The notes beneath the pieces were generated by a model. It was not told the origin of the DNA. It worked only from the letters and a program-made list of their open reading frames with translations, and ran no database searches. The translations under genes and the position numbers were made by a program. Of a stretch of DNA of 64,000 nt, positions 13,512 to 25,566 are shown piece by piece. Each line of letters begins with the position of its first letter. The first letter of the stretch is position 1. Where the stretch lies: assembly GCA_030549335.1 (NCBI GenBank), contig CM060193.1:46795391-46859390 (forward strand), read 5' to 3'. Source of the stretch: Pontederia crassipes (taxonomy: Eukaryota > Streptophyta > Magnoliopsida > Commelinales > Pontederiaceae).

Positions 13512-13740
13512 TTTACCACAGAGTAGCAGATATGGTCGTACAAATGTTAGCTCTAATCTTTTCCATTCATCTAAAGGCTCCACCCTCGAAATTTGTTATT
13601 TATGTCCTTGTTTCTTTTTCCTTGTACTAATCTCTCAGCGTGGGGTGGAGTTGGTTCTTGTATTTGCACACTAACTATAGCATTTGTATATGTACATGTA
13701 TATGCATCTGTAAATTAAATCATTGGAATCAGACCTTAGC

Positions 13741-13827
13741 TGCAGCATTGGATTTACAAATGTTATCTTGTGCTCTCTTTTAATTGCAGCATTAGCTTTA
13801 CAAATGTTATCTTGTGCTGTCTTTTGA
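13741..13827. repeat. 44-bp tandem duplication downstream of the cohesin stop codon
   Basis: Two adjacent copies of a unit running tgcagcattggatttacaaa, then tgttatcttgtgct, start at 13741 and 13785 with a few differences. They lie about 230 bp after the stop codon, probably in the 3' untranslated or downstream region. Confidence 0.85.
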
Positions 13828-14749
13828 GGCATGCATAGCTCGTATTCTGATTGCTATGATGTTTACATGTGGTGTGTTGCCTAAGGGGATGATGAAAATA
13901 CTGTTGAAAATTTAGACTCCCGACTATGTATTCCCTGCAGTATAGAAGACATCCAAACCCAGGAAAGTAAAAGGGAAAATTGCAAATTCAGAAATTAAAA
14001 TTTGTTTGAAATATTCTATTTTTTTATGCTTCTATTTTCTTTATATGCCTGCATGGTTTACAAGGCAAAGCTTAAATGCAAATAAATAGGAAGGTGACAA
14101 CGATAATTTAGTAGTAGCATGGTCCGGAGTCAGACCACCAAAACTTGAAGTGCTTATGACTTCCTCTCATACTTCTTTGTTTCATAAAGAACAATTTAAT
14201 AAATAACAACCTCACAAGCCACTCGGTAGTGCACGAAATAATTCAAGAGCATCTGCCTCTCAACTCATTGTCGAACAAAAAAAAAAAAAATCCACATTCT
14301 TAGAAGCGGCCAACAATTTAGTCCTTCAATTCTCATCACTATCCTAAATATTCCTAGCAAAGAGATCAGAAAAACCCCACCTTTTTAAGTTGAGGTGTAT
14401 AAAACTTTTTTATTACCCTCTTTAGATCAGCATCGAAAATAATCTAAAAGTCCCATCTCTTGTCTTCGTAAAAACGTGGAATCAGTCGTCGCTAGGCTAC
14501 TTCTCTTATGATGAATAAGTACCTTTTCCTAGGGATTGAAACATCAAGAAAAACAAAGGGATGAACTGGTTATATGAACATTCTAAACCAGAACCAACTC
14601 TAGAAAAAGAGAAAATTAGCTGTTAAAAGTCATCAAGCTTCAACGTTGCAGGATTGCAAAGTGGGAAGTGTCAAGTGTGATAGAAATCTAACTTCTCAGC
14701 TCATTGTGGCTGCCCCTTTCCTCCCTCAAGTGTTCAAATCGACACCTTG
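13828..14749. other. Gene-free spacer
   Basis: AT-rich DNA between the cohesin gene and the first palindrome-rich arm. I see no open frame with family resemblance and no RNA gene. An A-run of about 13 bases lies near 14280. Confidence 0.6.
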
Positions 14750-16530
14750 TGTAACGTCCTCAAATCGGCTCACGTCACGTGGCGAAGATCAATATGAGAA
14801 CGCTACAAACACTATGATTTTGATTATCATATTGACTAAGTCTCAGTCAAGAATCGAGACACGTTAACGAAAAAAAATAAAAAAAATAAAGAAGGATATC
14901 ATATATTGCGGAAGTCCATAAATGTCTACATCATAAATTCATAAATGCGGAAGAAAAATGGGTAACTAATAGGCCCTGTAATTCATGTGTTTTATGGTCG
15001 CCTGAGCATCTTCACAGCACACCAACTCAACACCATCATCGACGTGAACATGTGGAAATCAAACGCAGGGGAGGAGGTCCTTCCGTAAGCTTTATAGCTT
15101 AGGAAGGGACTAATAAGGTATACAATGCATAACTTGAATAGCTTAAATCAGGAGTAGAACTGAGTACTTATCTTGAATGAAAAGTGGAGAATGTGGGCAT
15201 CATAAATCACAATATGGAAGATAAATAGACATCCATAATCAATAAAATAATATGATATTTAACAAACTTGGAATCAAGGACATGCTTGAGAATCATGACA
15301 TAAGTACTGATAATAACTTGAATTGGGATTCATGCTTATTTTACTTATCCATACTTTTTTACCTTGAAACATGCTTGCTTTACTTATCCATACTTCTTTA
15401 CCTTGAAACATGCTTGTTTTACTTATCCATGCTTTCTTAATCTTCAATCATGCTTAGAAATCAAGTGACCTTAGGTAACTTTAGGTGCCTTTAGATTCTT
15501 GGAGTTTGCCAAGAAAATGTGACAACTCATTTCTCATCTTCCATCTTAATTCATTAATCATTTTAGAAATTTGTTATTCGTTATTATTCATATAGTGGAG
15601 GCAATAAGATCAGTAGGAGAGTAAATCTGTAAAAGGATTTATGTCTTACTCGGAGATGGATCTCAGTGAGGACATGTCATTACATCAGCCATAACCATGA
15701 TCAATCATAAGGGAAAACATACAATACTCAAATCAAAATCAAGGGTAAGGACGAGTGTAAAAAAAAGGGCATCATGTCTATGGCCTGGCACAGCCATGAT
15801 GGCTAAGGCACGACCGTGATGGATCTCAATGAGTCGACACGGGCATTCCTGAAGGGGGGAACGCCCATGACAGTGATGGAACAAGCATGCCGAAGGTGGA
15901 ACAACCGTGACTATGCACGAGGGCGGTCGACCGATTCATTGAATTGATAGACCGATCTATGGGCATCCGGCCAGGGTATGGCACGACCGTACATAGGGAT
16001 GGACGGACGTGCCTGATCATGAAGGCGGTTGATCGATCCAACGGGTCGGTCGGCCGTATTGAAGTTAGCGGCTCAGGAGACTATTCGATTATGACACGGG
16101 CGTGCCAGAGGGCTGGCACTGCCGTGACAGAGGTGGAACAGGCGTGCCAGATGAGGCCGTGACGGCGAGAGATTTCGACCGATCTCAACTCAAAAATTGC
16201 ACAACAATAACAAAGTAACATCACAGAATTCAATCACAACATTCTAACAATCATCAAGGCAACTCAAATAGCACGACAATCAAATCCTTACAGGCAATCT
16301 ATTCATATTACTATGCAAAACAAATTGGTCATATTCATGGGGCTTCATATTAATCATTCATTTGCATGATCATATCAAACAGATCGGTCAGATTTATGGG
16401 GCTTCTTCATATTAATCATTCATTAGCATAATAGAGTGGATTTGATCCATCCAAAGATATGCAAGGTGATTTCAAGTTTCACCCACTTCTTTTCGTGTTT
16501 GTCGTTGCTTTGATTCGCCGGAAACTATCA
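14750..16530 (+). mobile_element. Left arm of a facing LTR-like or foldback repeat pair
   Basis: The arm begins TGTAACGTCC and is matched in reverse complement by 18816-20590, which ends GTGTTACA. Shared landmarks in order are ttgcggaagt, ctacatcat, ttcataaatg, ttcatgtg, caccaactcaacaccatc, a palindrome-rich block, and aaggtgatttcaa. The arms are clearly homologous but diverged. The TGTAAC start suggests LTR ends of a Ty3/gypsy-type element. No internal coding region was recognised. Two lone LTRs in opposite directions, or one foldback element, are both possible. Confidence 0.7.
15780..16165 (+). repeat. GC-rich cluster of cacgg-cgtgcc motifs in the left arm
   Basis: Degenerate repeats of ggcacgaccgtgatgg, cacgggcgtgccag and similar words recur every 25-60 bp in otherwise AT-rich DNA. 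Interspersed are gatcgacc/ggtcgacc words (ggtcgaccgattcattgaat). The cluster mirrors that at 19137-19570 in reverse complement. It is not coding. Confidence 0.75.
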
Positions 16531-18815
16531 ACTACGCCCTCCTTGTTCTCTCGTCGCCCCTGCCTTGTTCTCCCTGCACCGTTGTCTCTTCTCTGGCCGT
16601 CCCCGTTCGACTTGCCCCTTACTAGATCCAGATGAGATGTCCTCTTTAAATGAAAATGTTTGCTCATGAATGTGTGTGGCTTATGGAAACTTCAGGTCAT
16701 TATCTTTCCTTCTCTTTCCTATCTGATTTATTCTCTCATAATGGCCCTTATTCTCTCCATTAATGCCATACTTATTTGGATCCCTCGAATTCTAGGATTG
16801 TGTGCTAATTTTTTTTCTCTCCCTCTTCTTTAGTTGGTCGTTTCAATTTGATTTGTTTCTTATTCTTTATTTTTTTAGTTGTTACACCTTGTCTATTTTC
16901 GTGCCGCAAAGGAAGCTTTCTTGTTGGGCATCTCCCAGCTATAATTTGATAAAGTAACTTACCATTTTATTATCTTTTTCTTTGCTTGTTTTCTTCCGAT
17001 TTGATATGTAAAATGTTGGAGTGTGATTTTAATGTTCTTCATGAATTCTTTGTCTCCTTAAAAATGAACTAAACAAAGCATCATCAGAGCCTAAAGCTTC
17101 TTTTTTTTCACAAAATAGGGAATGAATGAAGAAAAAATACAAAATAGCGGAAAGATGCATGCATAATGAATATTATGTCATAAGAGGATGTGAAATCATG
17201 CTCAAATGTATATATTATCTTTTTTCCTCCTTAAATGATTACATTATTGTTTTTTTAATTAAATTGGAACCTTCATGGTAGAAAAGATATTCATGTGTCT
17301 GTGCATCATGGGATTGATAGCGTGATACATGAAGAGTTAGTGTGTGTAAGAACAATAATGTTCTTGTACAATTCTCATAGTTGGAACTAGAAGATGGTAA
17401 ATTAGTGTTTGGTTGAAATAAGAACAAAAGTAATAACTATAAATAAAAATAGGATGATTATATAATAGTAAATTTTAATTACAATAACTTGTTATCTTAT
17501 TTATCATGCTTAGAACATTTTTATATAATATATTAATAAGTACATATATGTCATTAAATTAATATAATACATAATTTAATTATTATATTATTATGCTAAT
17601 TCAAAGTTCAAGTTTTTTAAATAAATTATTATGAAAATAAATAAAAATGTGTAACATCCTTAGTAAATTTTATTTAAAAAATATGTTATCACTAAATAAC
17701 AATATATAATTAATTAAAATTTATATAATTAATTACTTTCTTATTTATTCTTTTTAAGAAAAAGGAGTGAAGCAAACAAGTTCCTGCTTATCTGCTCTCA
17801 CTTTTTCAACTTTCAAGATAAAATTAGTGGCCGACAAGGATAAATAAGCTGTCCCCACTTTGTTTCCGTTCCTGCCGTGTTGGGATGCATGCACAATAAT
17901 AATGCTCTAATTCTAACTTTGTTCATATACCAAACAGTCGATATTCCAACTTTGGATGCTCTAATTCCTCTTTGTTCCTGTTCCTGAGTGTTTTAATTAA
18001 ATTTGAACCTTCGTGGTAGAAAAGATATTCATGCGTCTGTGCATCATGGGATCTGATAGCGTGATATATGAAGTGAATACAAAGGGTGGTGCCAACTGCC
18101 AAATGGCTTTTGTTGTTGTTTTTTTAACTTCTGAATGGAGTCGTGTTTACAGGAATTAATGATGATAACAACTATGATTAAGTTCAGTATTTAAATCGAT
18201 AGCATAATATTAAATTAGCTGGATTGATAAAATACTATGCCAAGGCGTTGGGGTAGGTGACCTTTTTAGTTACAGTGTTACATGACTTTTTTTTATACTT
18301 ACCTCTCGGTATTTGACTAATTTAAAATCAGGATAAAGAGCGGGATGATATTTCTCTGATCAAGTGATGACTCCACAAATTAAAATTGAGGCTACTAATA
18401 TAACAATCGACCAAAAATTAAAAATAAAAATAAAAAATAAAAAGATTTAAGAAGATAAAACAGGAACAAAATGATCAGATGGAAGGATAAAATTCCTAAT
18501 AAAGTGGGAGGTGATTAGGTAATGAGATTATGGAGATAAAGGGGAGTAAAATCGGATCATAGAATAAAAGCAAAAAAGAAAACCCTCTCATCCTCCTCAC
18601 CTGCAGAAATTTACCTCCCCATCGTGTCGTCCATCTCTCGTATCGCTATCAAGAAATTACGATCGGGTTGCATCTAGTAAGCAGCAACCAGATGTCATTT
18701 TTCTTCATGCATCTCTCTCTTCAGTGACATCCCCTCACGTATTATAGTGCTCTCGGCCTTTCCACAAAAGAGGGACGATCAGGGTGTCTCCGTGCAGGAC
18801 GGTCACAGAGGGGCG
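16531..18815. other. AT-rich core between the facing arms, with an 85-bp direct repeat
   Basis: No gene is recognisable. Two direct copies of an 85-bp segment (ccttcatggtagaaaagata, then ttcatgtgtctgtgcatcat) lie at about 17250-17335 and 17990-18075. The exact inner limits of the arms are uncertain, because similarity fades near 16530 and 18815. Confidence 0.6.
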
Positions 18816-20590
18816 AATCATTAGTAATTTCAGCAAATCAAAGCACGGATCAAATGCGAAACAAGGTGGGTGAATTGAAATCACCTTACACAACTTTGAA
18901 TAGATCAAGTCCGCTCACTATTACGATCTGCCCATGTTAATAAATGAAACCTACAAAGAAGAAGACCTAATGAAAAGATTCATGTACCGATCAGTTTTTT
19001 TATTGCATAATTGTAGATTGATTGCTTGTACAATTCGACTATTATTGTATTGAATTGCCTTGTTGATTGTTAGGATATAAAAATTAATCTGTGATGATGC
19101 TCTGTTAAAGTTCAATGGATTCTGCGACTGAAATTTGTCGGGAACACTCCGTTATCATGATCGTGCCACCCTTCTGGCACGCCCATACCACTGACGTCAC
19201 GGCCATGCCATCCTTCTGGCACGTCTGTGTCATCGACGTCATGACCGTGCCACTCCTCTAACACGCCCGTGCCATGACCGAATTGTTAATCGAGCCACTA
19301 ACTACATGACCGGTGACCCACTGAATCGGCCGACCACTCTCATGATCAGACACGCTCGTGCCACCCCTTTGGTACGCTCGTGCCATAACTTGGTCGTATG
19401 AACCATAGATCGATCGACCGATCCACTGAATCAGTCGACCGCCCTGATGCTTAGTCACGACCGTGCCACCCTTATGGCACGCTCGTGCCACTATTGTCAT
19501 TGCCATTCCACTCTTCTAGAACGCCCGTGCTGACTTCCTTGCACTCCCGTGCCTTGGTCGTTACGACGGTGCTAGGCTACAGACTCTCACGCTATGCTCT
19601 CTAATTATGCTGATCCTTATCCCCTTGATTTTGATCTGAATATTGTCTATTTTTCTTTATGATTGATCTTCGTTATGATTGAAGTAATTACATATTCTCA
19701 CTGAAATCCATTTCCAATTAAGATATGAATCCTTTAACTGATTTACTCCCCTATTGACCCAATTGCTTCTATTGCATAAAGAATAACGAACAACAAATTT
19801 CGAAAGTGATTAATAAGCAAGATGGAAGATGAATAATGGGTTGCCAGCCTATGCTAAGTGTCTCAAGATAAGAGTCGCTCCCTTGGTCATGGTTTGATCA
19901 CCCATTGACCCGCACAAGATTATATCGTTTCGCTCGACAAATTCCAAGAATTTAAAGGCACATAAAGTCACCAAGTTTCTAAGCATAATGCAATATTAAG
20001 AAGTATGTACAAGTAAAGCAAGCATGAATGATAAGTCAAGTATCATTATGGTTTATGTCATTAACAAGCCTATTATTGATTCCAAGTTTAGTATGTCTCA
20101 TCAAGGTTTTACTACTTATCGATATTTATTGACTTTTATTATTCTGATGACTCCATGCTCAATCCCTGCCAAGATAAGTTATGTCATTATTTTTTATTTA
20201 TTCTATTTAAATTATGCATTGTATACTCTTACTGGTTCTTCACTAGGCTATAAAGTTTACGAGAGGACTTCCTCTCCTGTGTTTAATTTCTAAATGGTCA
20301 GATCAGTGATGGTGTTGAGTTGGTGTACTACGACAAAGTTCAGACGACTAGAAAGCACATGAACTATAGGGTTCAATTAGTTATTTATTTTTTTCACATT
20401 TATGAACTCATGATGTAAACCTTATGATATTCATTTAGAGATGATGTAGCCATTTTTGAACTTCCGCAATTTATGTTAGCTTTCTTTATTTTATTCTTTC
20501 TTTCACTGATATGTTTCGAACTAACTTCTAGCGACTCATTGGGGCATAACTCAATTAGTTATGCCAACGAAACTTGATTATAGTGTTACA
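18816..20590 (-). mobile_element. Right arm of the facing LTR-like or foldback repeat pair
   Basis: This is the reverse-complement counterpart of 14750-16530. Read on the minus strand it begins TGTAACACTATA. It shares the same ordered landmarks and a palindrome-rich block. The arms differ by many substitutions and small indels, so the pair is old. No flanking target duplication was found for the whole 5.84-kb structure. Confidence 0.7.
19137..19570 (-). repeat. Cluster of palindromic TGGCACG..CGTGCCA motifs in the right arm
   Basis: The word cgtgcca or its complement tggcacg occurs more than ten times in 430 bp. In places the two abut as a hairpin with 7-bp arms, for example tggcacgctcgtgcca at 19475-19490. 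The words gatcgaccgatccactgaat and ggccgacc recur between them. Confidence 0.8.
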
Positions 20591-21080
20591 TGACTCTTGA
20601 TCATCTGATTTCGATCTGGCCCTCAAAAGTCTGAATGCCTGTACTCGTATATAGTAGCAATAACGATATAAGATTTCAAGATCGAGGGTGCTAATATATA
20701 GTCCAATATGATTATCATGAGTCATGCATAATTTAGTTCGAGATGATACATCATAATTGTCCTTAATTGAAATTACAAAAGAGCTAAGTTTATGTTAAGC
20801 TTTCGAAGAGTATTTTAGTTCGAGATGAAGGTATTGATTGGCTACGAATCTACATGTTGTCAAAATGGAGAGTCTACATAAGATCGTAAAATTGGATTCA
20901 GACACCCAATTATTAATAAAGAAAATATGAACGATATAAAAGCATCCTACTTATTAATAAAAATTACACTCAATTATTAAATTACACCTCAATAAATCAT
21001 ATTTCTTTTCATTTTTTAAACTTAGTTACATTAAAATATAATAAAAAAATGAGAAGATATATTGGATTTCATCTAAACTA

Positions 21081-21105
21081 ATTATTATTATTATTATTAT
21101 TATTA
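21081..21105. repeat. (ATT)n microsatellite
   Basis: About eight copies of a three-base AT repeat in the retained intron 1 of the thioesterase pseudogene. Confidence 0.95.
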
Positions 21106-21772
21106 TCATGAATATTTTTTTATTATTTAGATAATTATATTAAACAAAATTGACATTATAGGTTCAGATGAGATCATAAGCGATCAAAATTAAATCTTGC
21201 ATTCAGGTTTTCAAAATAAGATAGAAATCGGTTAGGGATATTAAAATCATAAGATTTCAAGGTTTATATCGAAAAAATCTGCCGAGGTGCCTCTCCTTTT
21301 AATTCATTTTTTTTTTTAAAAAAAGCATGAAGTATTGCATTCTATTGCCTAGAACTTTATTCCTGAGTTAGTCTTTGAACAGATCTTTGATTTATGGAGT
21401 ATTTGCTGTTATAGTTCACATTTACATAACTTCTATCTTTGAAGTAGTATGCCACAATATGTTAATAAAAACTTAGTTGCTGCCTACCTGAGGTATCTTC
21501 TTCATGACGGTACTCTAAGAAGCTCATGATCATGCCTGTTGATGATGTTTTTAGTTCTTCCTTGGGAGGATCATATTGAAGCATATTCAATAGCTAGTTT
21601 AATGTGCATTATACATAAAAAGAAACGAGACGAACATGATTTCTTCTTCTGTGATACCCAGACATGTGTATAACCAAATATCGATAATGTGACACTTGTA
21701 TTTGCTGTCTTTATGCCATCATCAATTTACACACTGGTTGTCTGCCTTGCAGCATTTCTCTGATGACGATAG

Positions 21773-22026
21773 TGATAGTGATGAGAAAATTCGAGAAATA
21801 GAAGATCGCAAAAAAATCATAAAAAAATTAAAGGATACACGTAAGATTTATTTAGATTCACTCTTGAAATTAGGATTACGTTCTGTAAAGAGGTTCCACT
21901 CTTAAGAGCGGGACTGCCGAAACCCCCTTTTGTCAGTACACCAGCAGTACAATTAATTGAGTAATACTCAAATTTCTCTAAGCTCACGTGAACGAATCCG
22001 ATATAAAAAAACAAGGAGCTCTAATA
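21773..22026 (-). mobile_element. Short LTR-like insertion in exon 2 of the thioesterase pseudogene
   Basis: The 254-bp block is flanked by the 5-bp direct repeat gatag (21768-21772 and 22027-22031). The intact thioesterase copy has a single uninterrupted site here. In reverse complement it resembles the lone LTR-like sequence at 41281-41700, sharing gttcacgtgagcttagag, gtattactcaatt, ctgctggtgt and gaacctcttt in order. It is read as a small lone LTR or TRIM-like fossil of that family. Confidence 0.75.
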
Positions 22027-23307
22027 GATAGCACTACAAGTCCCCTCTTGTTGGTTACTGCTTTTGTGGACAGGATGGTTCTTAAGAAGCCACTTCTTTT
22101 GCAGAAGGATATCAAGATGCAAGGTGCAGTCATATACGCTGGTCGGTCGTCAATTGAAATTCAGATAGAAGTTGCTCAATCGCAAATGTGTATTTCATTG
22201 TAACTGTCAAATGTTCTATTCGGTAGTGAAGTAAACGCTTGTGTTTGCAGGATTGGAATTCTTGATGCTGTTTTCTCAGTGCTGACTTTTACCATTATCC
22301 TGTGTCGCAGATATTCCGGATTCACCAGATTTGATTGCTCTGACCGCTAATTTCACATTTGTTGCACGTGATTCCAAGACTGGAAAGTCGGCTCCGGCGA
22401 ACCACCTTTTACCCGGAAACTGAGGAAGAAAAGTTGCTTTTCAAGGAAGGAGAGGAAAGGATCACACTGCAGAAAAGGAAAAGAGAAGAATGGCAAAGAT
22501 ACCGAGAGAACGGCGGGCAGAGCTTGCATGGTGATGCAAAGAGGCTTAGACATTTATTTGCTGAGGGGCGTGCATTCTGGGATCTGCCTTCATTGGCTGA
22601 TAGAAACAGCATACTGATCAGGGATACCAGCCTTGAAAATCTACTCTGCCATCCTCAGCAGAGGAATCTCCATGGGCGCGTCTTTGGGGGGGTTTCTGCT
22701 GAACCTCGCCTTTGAACTAGCCTTCTCAACTGCATACACGTTTGTTGGACAAATGCCAATCTTTCTTGAGGTCGATCATGTTGATTTTGTAAAGCCTGTA
22801 AGTTGCAATCCCTGCAATCCACTAAAAGTACATCCGCTTTGACTTTGTCTTCTAAATACCATATCCCTTCTCTTTGCTTGGATCAGGTGGATGTGGGAGA
22901 CTTCCTGAGATTTAAATCCTGTGTTCTCTTCACGCAACTGGACGATCCAGAGAAGCCTTCGATCAACGTTGTAGTAGTTGCGCATGTAAGGAGCCCTGAA
23001 CTTGGAACCAGTGAGGCAAAGGTTGTGTTTTGTAAGACACGTTCGATCCATTATTGATTGATCATTCCCCCTCTCATTGATTGCCTTTCCGTCCGGCATT
23101 GCAGATGTCGAACACGTTCTACTTCACATTTACGGTGAATCCTGGTGCGTTAAAGAATTGGGTTGAGGATTCCAGAGGTTGTCCTCGCTACAGAGGAAGA
23201 GGCTCGCCGCGTACTGCAGCGCATGGAAGCTGCAGAATTATTTGGATGAAGGCAGGACATCTCTTTCAACTGGATTTTGTGGGGCATCTAGAACTACAAA
23301 AATAACT

Positions 23308-25566
23308 GCAACAACCCTGATTTTAGTTAAATAAATAAATTTCATTTATTTATAATATCTGAAAAATCATTATTTAATATTATAGAATTATTTAATTTCG
23401 AAATTGATGGAAAATTATAGAATAAGTTGGAAAGATAAGATGAAATTTGAACAGAGATAGAATTGTGATGGAGATAAACATGAGATTATAAAGTAAATTC
23501 GGATTTAATTAAATTTGACAATTTATGGATAGATTAATTATTGATGGTTGATCAAGATTGACTCTAAAAGAGTTCCAGGCCTAATAAAAGCGATGTCTGC
23601 ATTATAAATAGACATTAAAAGATGATTGAAAATTTATTTTTTCTGTCAAATAGAATTCTGCCCACGAGCCCCACTATAATAGGCATTAAGCGATCTGAGG
23701 CACCTCGAGAGCACACGACGGCTAGTTTCGAAGTCGGCATATAGGAGAAGATCTTTCAAGTGGTGGCCGCGAGTTTCGGAACGTGGACAGAGAGAAGTCG
23801 CCGGTCAAAGATCGACGTTCGTGCAGTTTCTCTAGGAAAGGATTGCAGTTGATTTTTCAGCCGACTTTAGGTACGTAGGGGGAATTCCTATGTCGTCAAT
23901 TTTTCGCGACATGAAATCATATTCTCTTCTTCTTTGTACTATGAATCCATTGATATATCATATGCATAGTTTGGACATCGAATGCCATAGTTATGATGGT
24001 AGAAAAGTCACGTTAGAACGCGTTTCTTCGTCGACGACAGAACCCGGGGTTTTGTTGTACCCAACTTGAATTTTGTTAAATCCGAACCGAGTTAGACATA
24101 GAATTGGATCCAATCCGGCCCGAGTTCCTATTGACTCGGCCCGAATTCTGGCTTCGGCTCACTCGGGTCGCAGCACGAGTGGTGAGCTGGTCAATCCGGC
24201 CCGGGCTCACTATACACCCGGTCCGGATTTGCTCTGACTGAGGTGATATTAAGCATTTTCGAACACGGTCCGGGTTTCACCCGACGCGGACTGAGTTTTG
24301 GGGACAGAAAATTTATTTTTGGGTATTTTATCATGGATAATTGAATAGATATTATGGATTATAGTTCTTGATCATATCATTAATAGATCTGACCTCGTCA
24401 TATCCTTTGGATTTGATTTTGAGATTATAAGCTCTTATTAATTCATCAGATTATGTTATCTATTCATCCAGTAGTTTTTTCCTAATTGGGTCATTGTTTA
24501 ACTTAAATTGAATTATTAAAGATAGGTCTTTAGGATAAACAAGATAAAAGATGAAAACTTCTGGGTCTTCATATTCTCCGATTGTATTTAAGCTCACTGG
24601 GCTATATTGATATTGTTATGAATATTGTATGGGGCAGATAGTGTACCTATAGGTATGAGACATCATTCTTTAGGAAAACTATGGCTTTCCTGTAATGGCC
24701 ATGACCTCTCGCCATCACAAAGCTATTGTTAGCGCTACTATTGAAGGGCGGCTTGCCACGATTTGATCCCCCACTAGCCTACATGAAAGAGACATGGAGT
24801 TTTCCTTAATTGGCTGAGCGCTCCTTATTGAATTAAATAACTCCAAAGATTGAATTGAATAGAATGGAAATTGAATTGAATTGAAGGAAAATAGAATTGA
24901 ACCGAATTGAATCATGGTCATTCGGATTTTGGCGTTGATTGGCTTTGCCTCCACCCATTAAATCGAATAGAAATTTTTATTGGCCGATGACTATTAATAT
25001 TAACAATTGAATTGAATTGGTTAAATTGGATAGTGTCATAGATATTGATTTGGTCTTTTGACCTTCTCCATGATCCTTTTCATTGTATTAATTGATCTAT
25101 TGATTTTTTGAGCTCTATCCTATTAATCCACCCAGTGCTTTGTTAGATTATTGCATCTTATTGCTATTCTTTTTAGTAAGCACTATTGATTTATTGATTA
25201 TTGTTATGATTAAACTCTACGTACTGAGTATTTTTATACTTATGAATTTTTCTCTGCATTTGGATTCATGCAGGTGAGATGATAGAAGATGGTGATGCAA
25301 GTGGTCAGGCTCAGTGACAAAAATATTGCACATGGTGTAGGATTAAGTCATACTAGATTATTAGATTAATTTTTATTTTTTCGCATATTTAGTATGAAGT
25401 CATGGACATTTCCAGCTCCTTGAAATTATAAATTGTTAGACGATCTTAATATTATTTTCGCATTTTATAGAGTTTATTTTTCGTAAAAAATATTCTAATA
25501 AAATAGTGTAGCGCCTTTAAGACGACTCTGAGCACGTGAGAGTTACGTGAATCTCGGGGTGTTATA
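23308..25566. mobile_element. LTR-like block with complementary ends, directly after the pseudogene
   Basis: The block begins tgcaacaaccctgat and ends tctcggggtgttata, so its ends are rough reverse complements of the TGTAACACCCCGA type known from many plant Ty3/gypsy LTRs. A TATA-like ttataaatagac lies near 23605. GC-rich stretches with repeated cggcccgagt and cactcgggt words follow at 24110-24300. There is no coding region, and target duplications were not found. A lone, old LTR of about 2.3 kb is the simplest reading. Confidence 0.5.

Larger units (their letters stand above)
20823..23300 (+). pseudogene. Decayed partial duplicate of the acyl-CoA thioesterase gene
   Basis: This segment matches the intact gene at 26830-29918 from the very end of its exon 1 through intron 1 and exons 2-5 (here about 21753-22203, 22311-22797, 22887-23015, 23105-23255). 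Exon 1, which holds the start codon and N-terminus, is missing. The left break falls at the exon 1 donor (gaaggtattgattgg). Exon 2 is interrupted by a 254-bp LTR-like insertion (21773-22026) and its donor site is lost. Exon 3 has an extra C near 22418 that shifts the frame. The donor after exon 4 reads GC instead of GT. Exon 5 has a one-base change of frame after AAAGAATTGG. It cannot encode a working thioesterase, though exonic similarity is still high, which points to a fairly recent duplication. Confidence 0.92.

Noticed and set aside
21696-21905. Acidic and Lys-rich small open frame (SDDDSDSDEKIREIEDRKK)
   Set aside because: It reads from the broken thioesterase exon into the LTR-like insertion, so it is a chance fusion.
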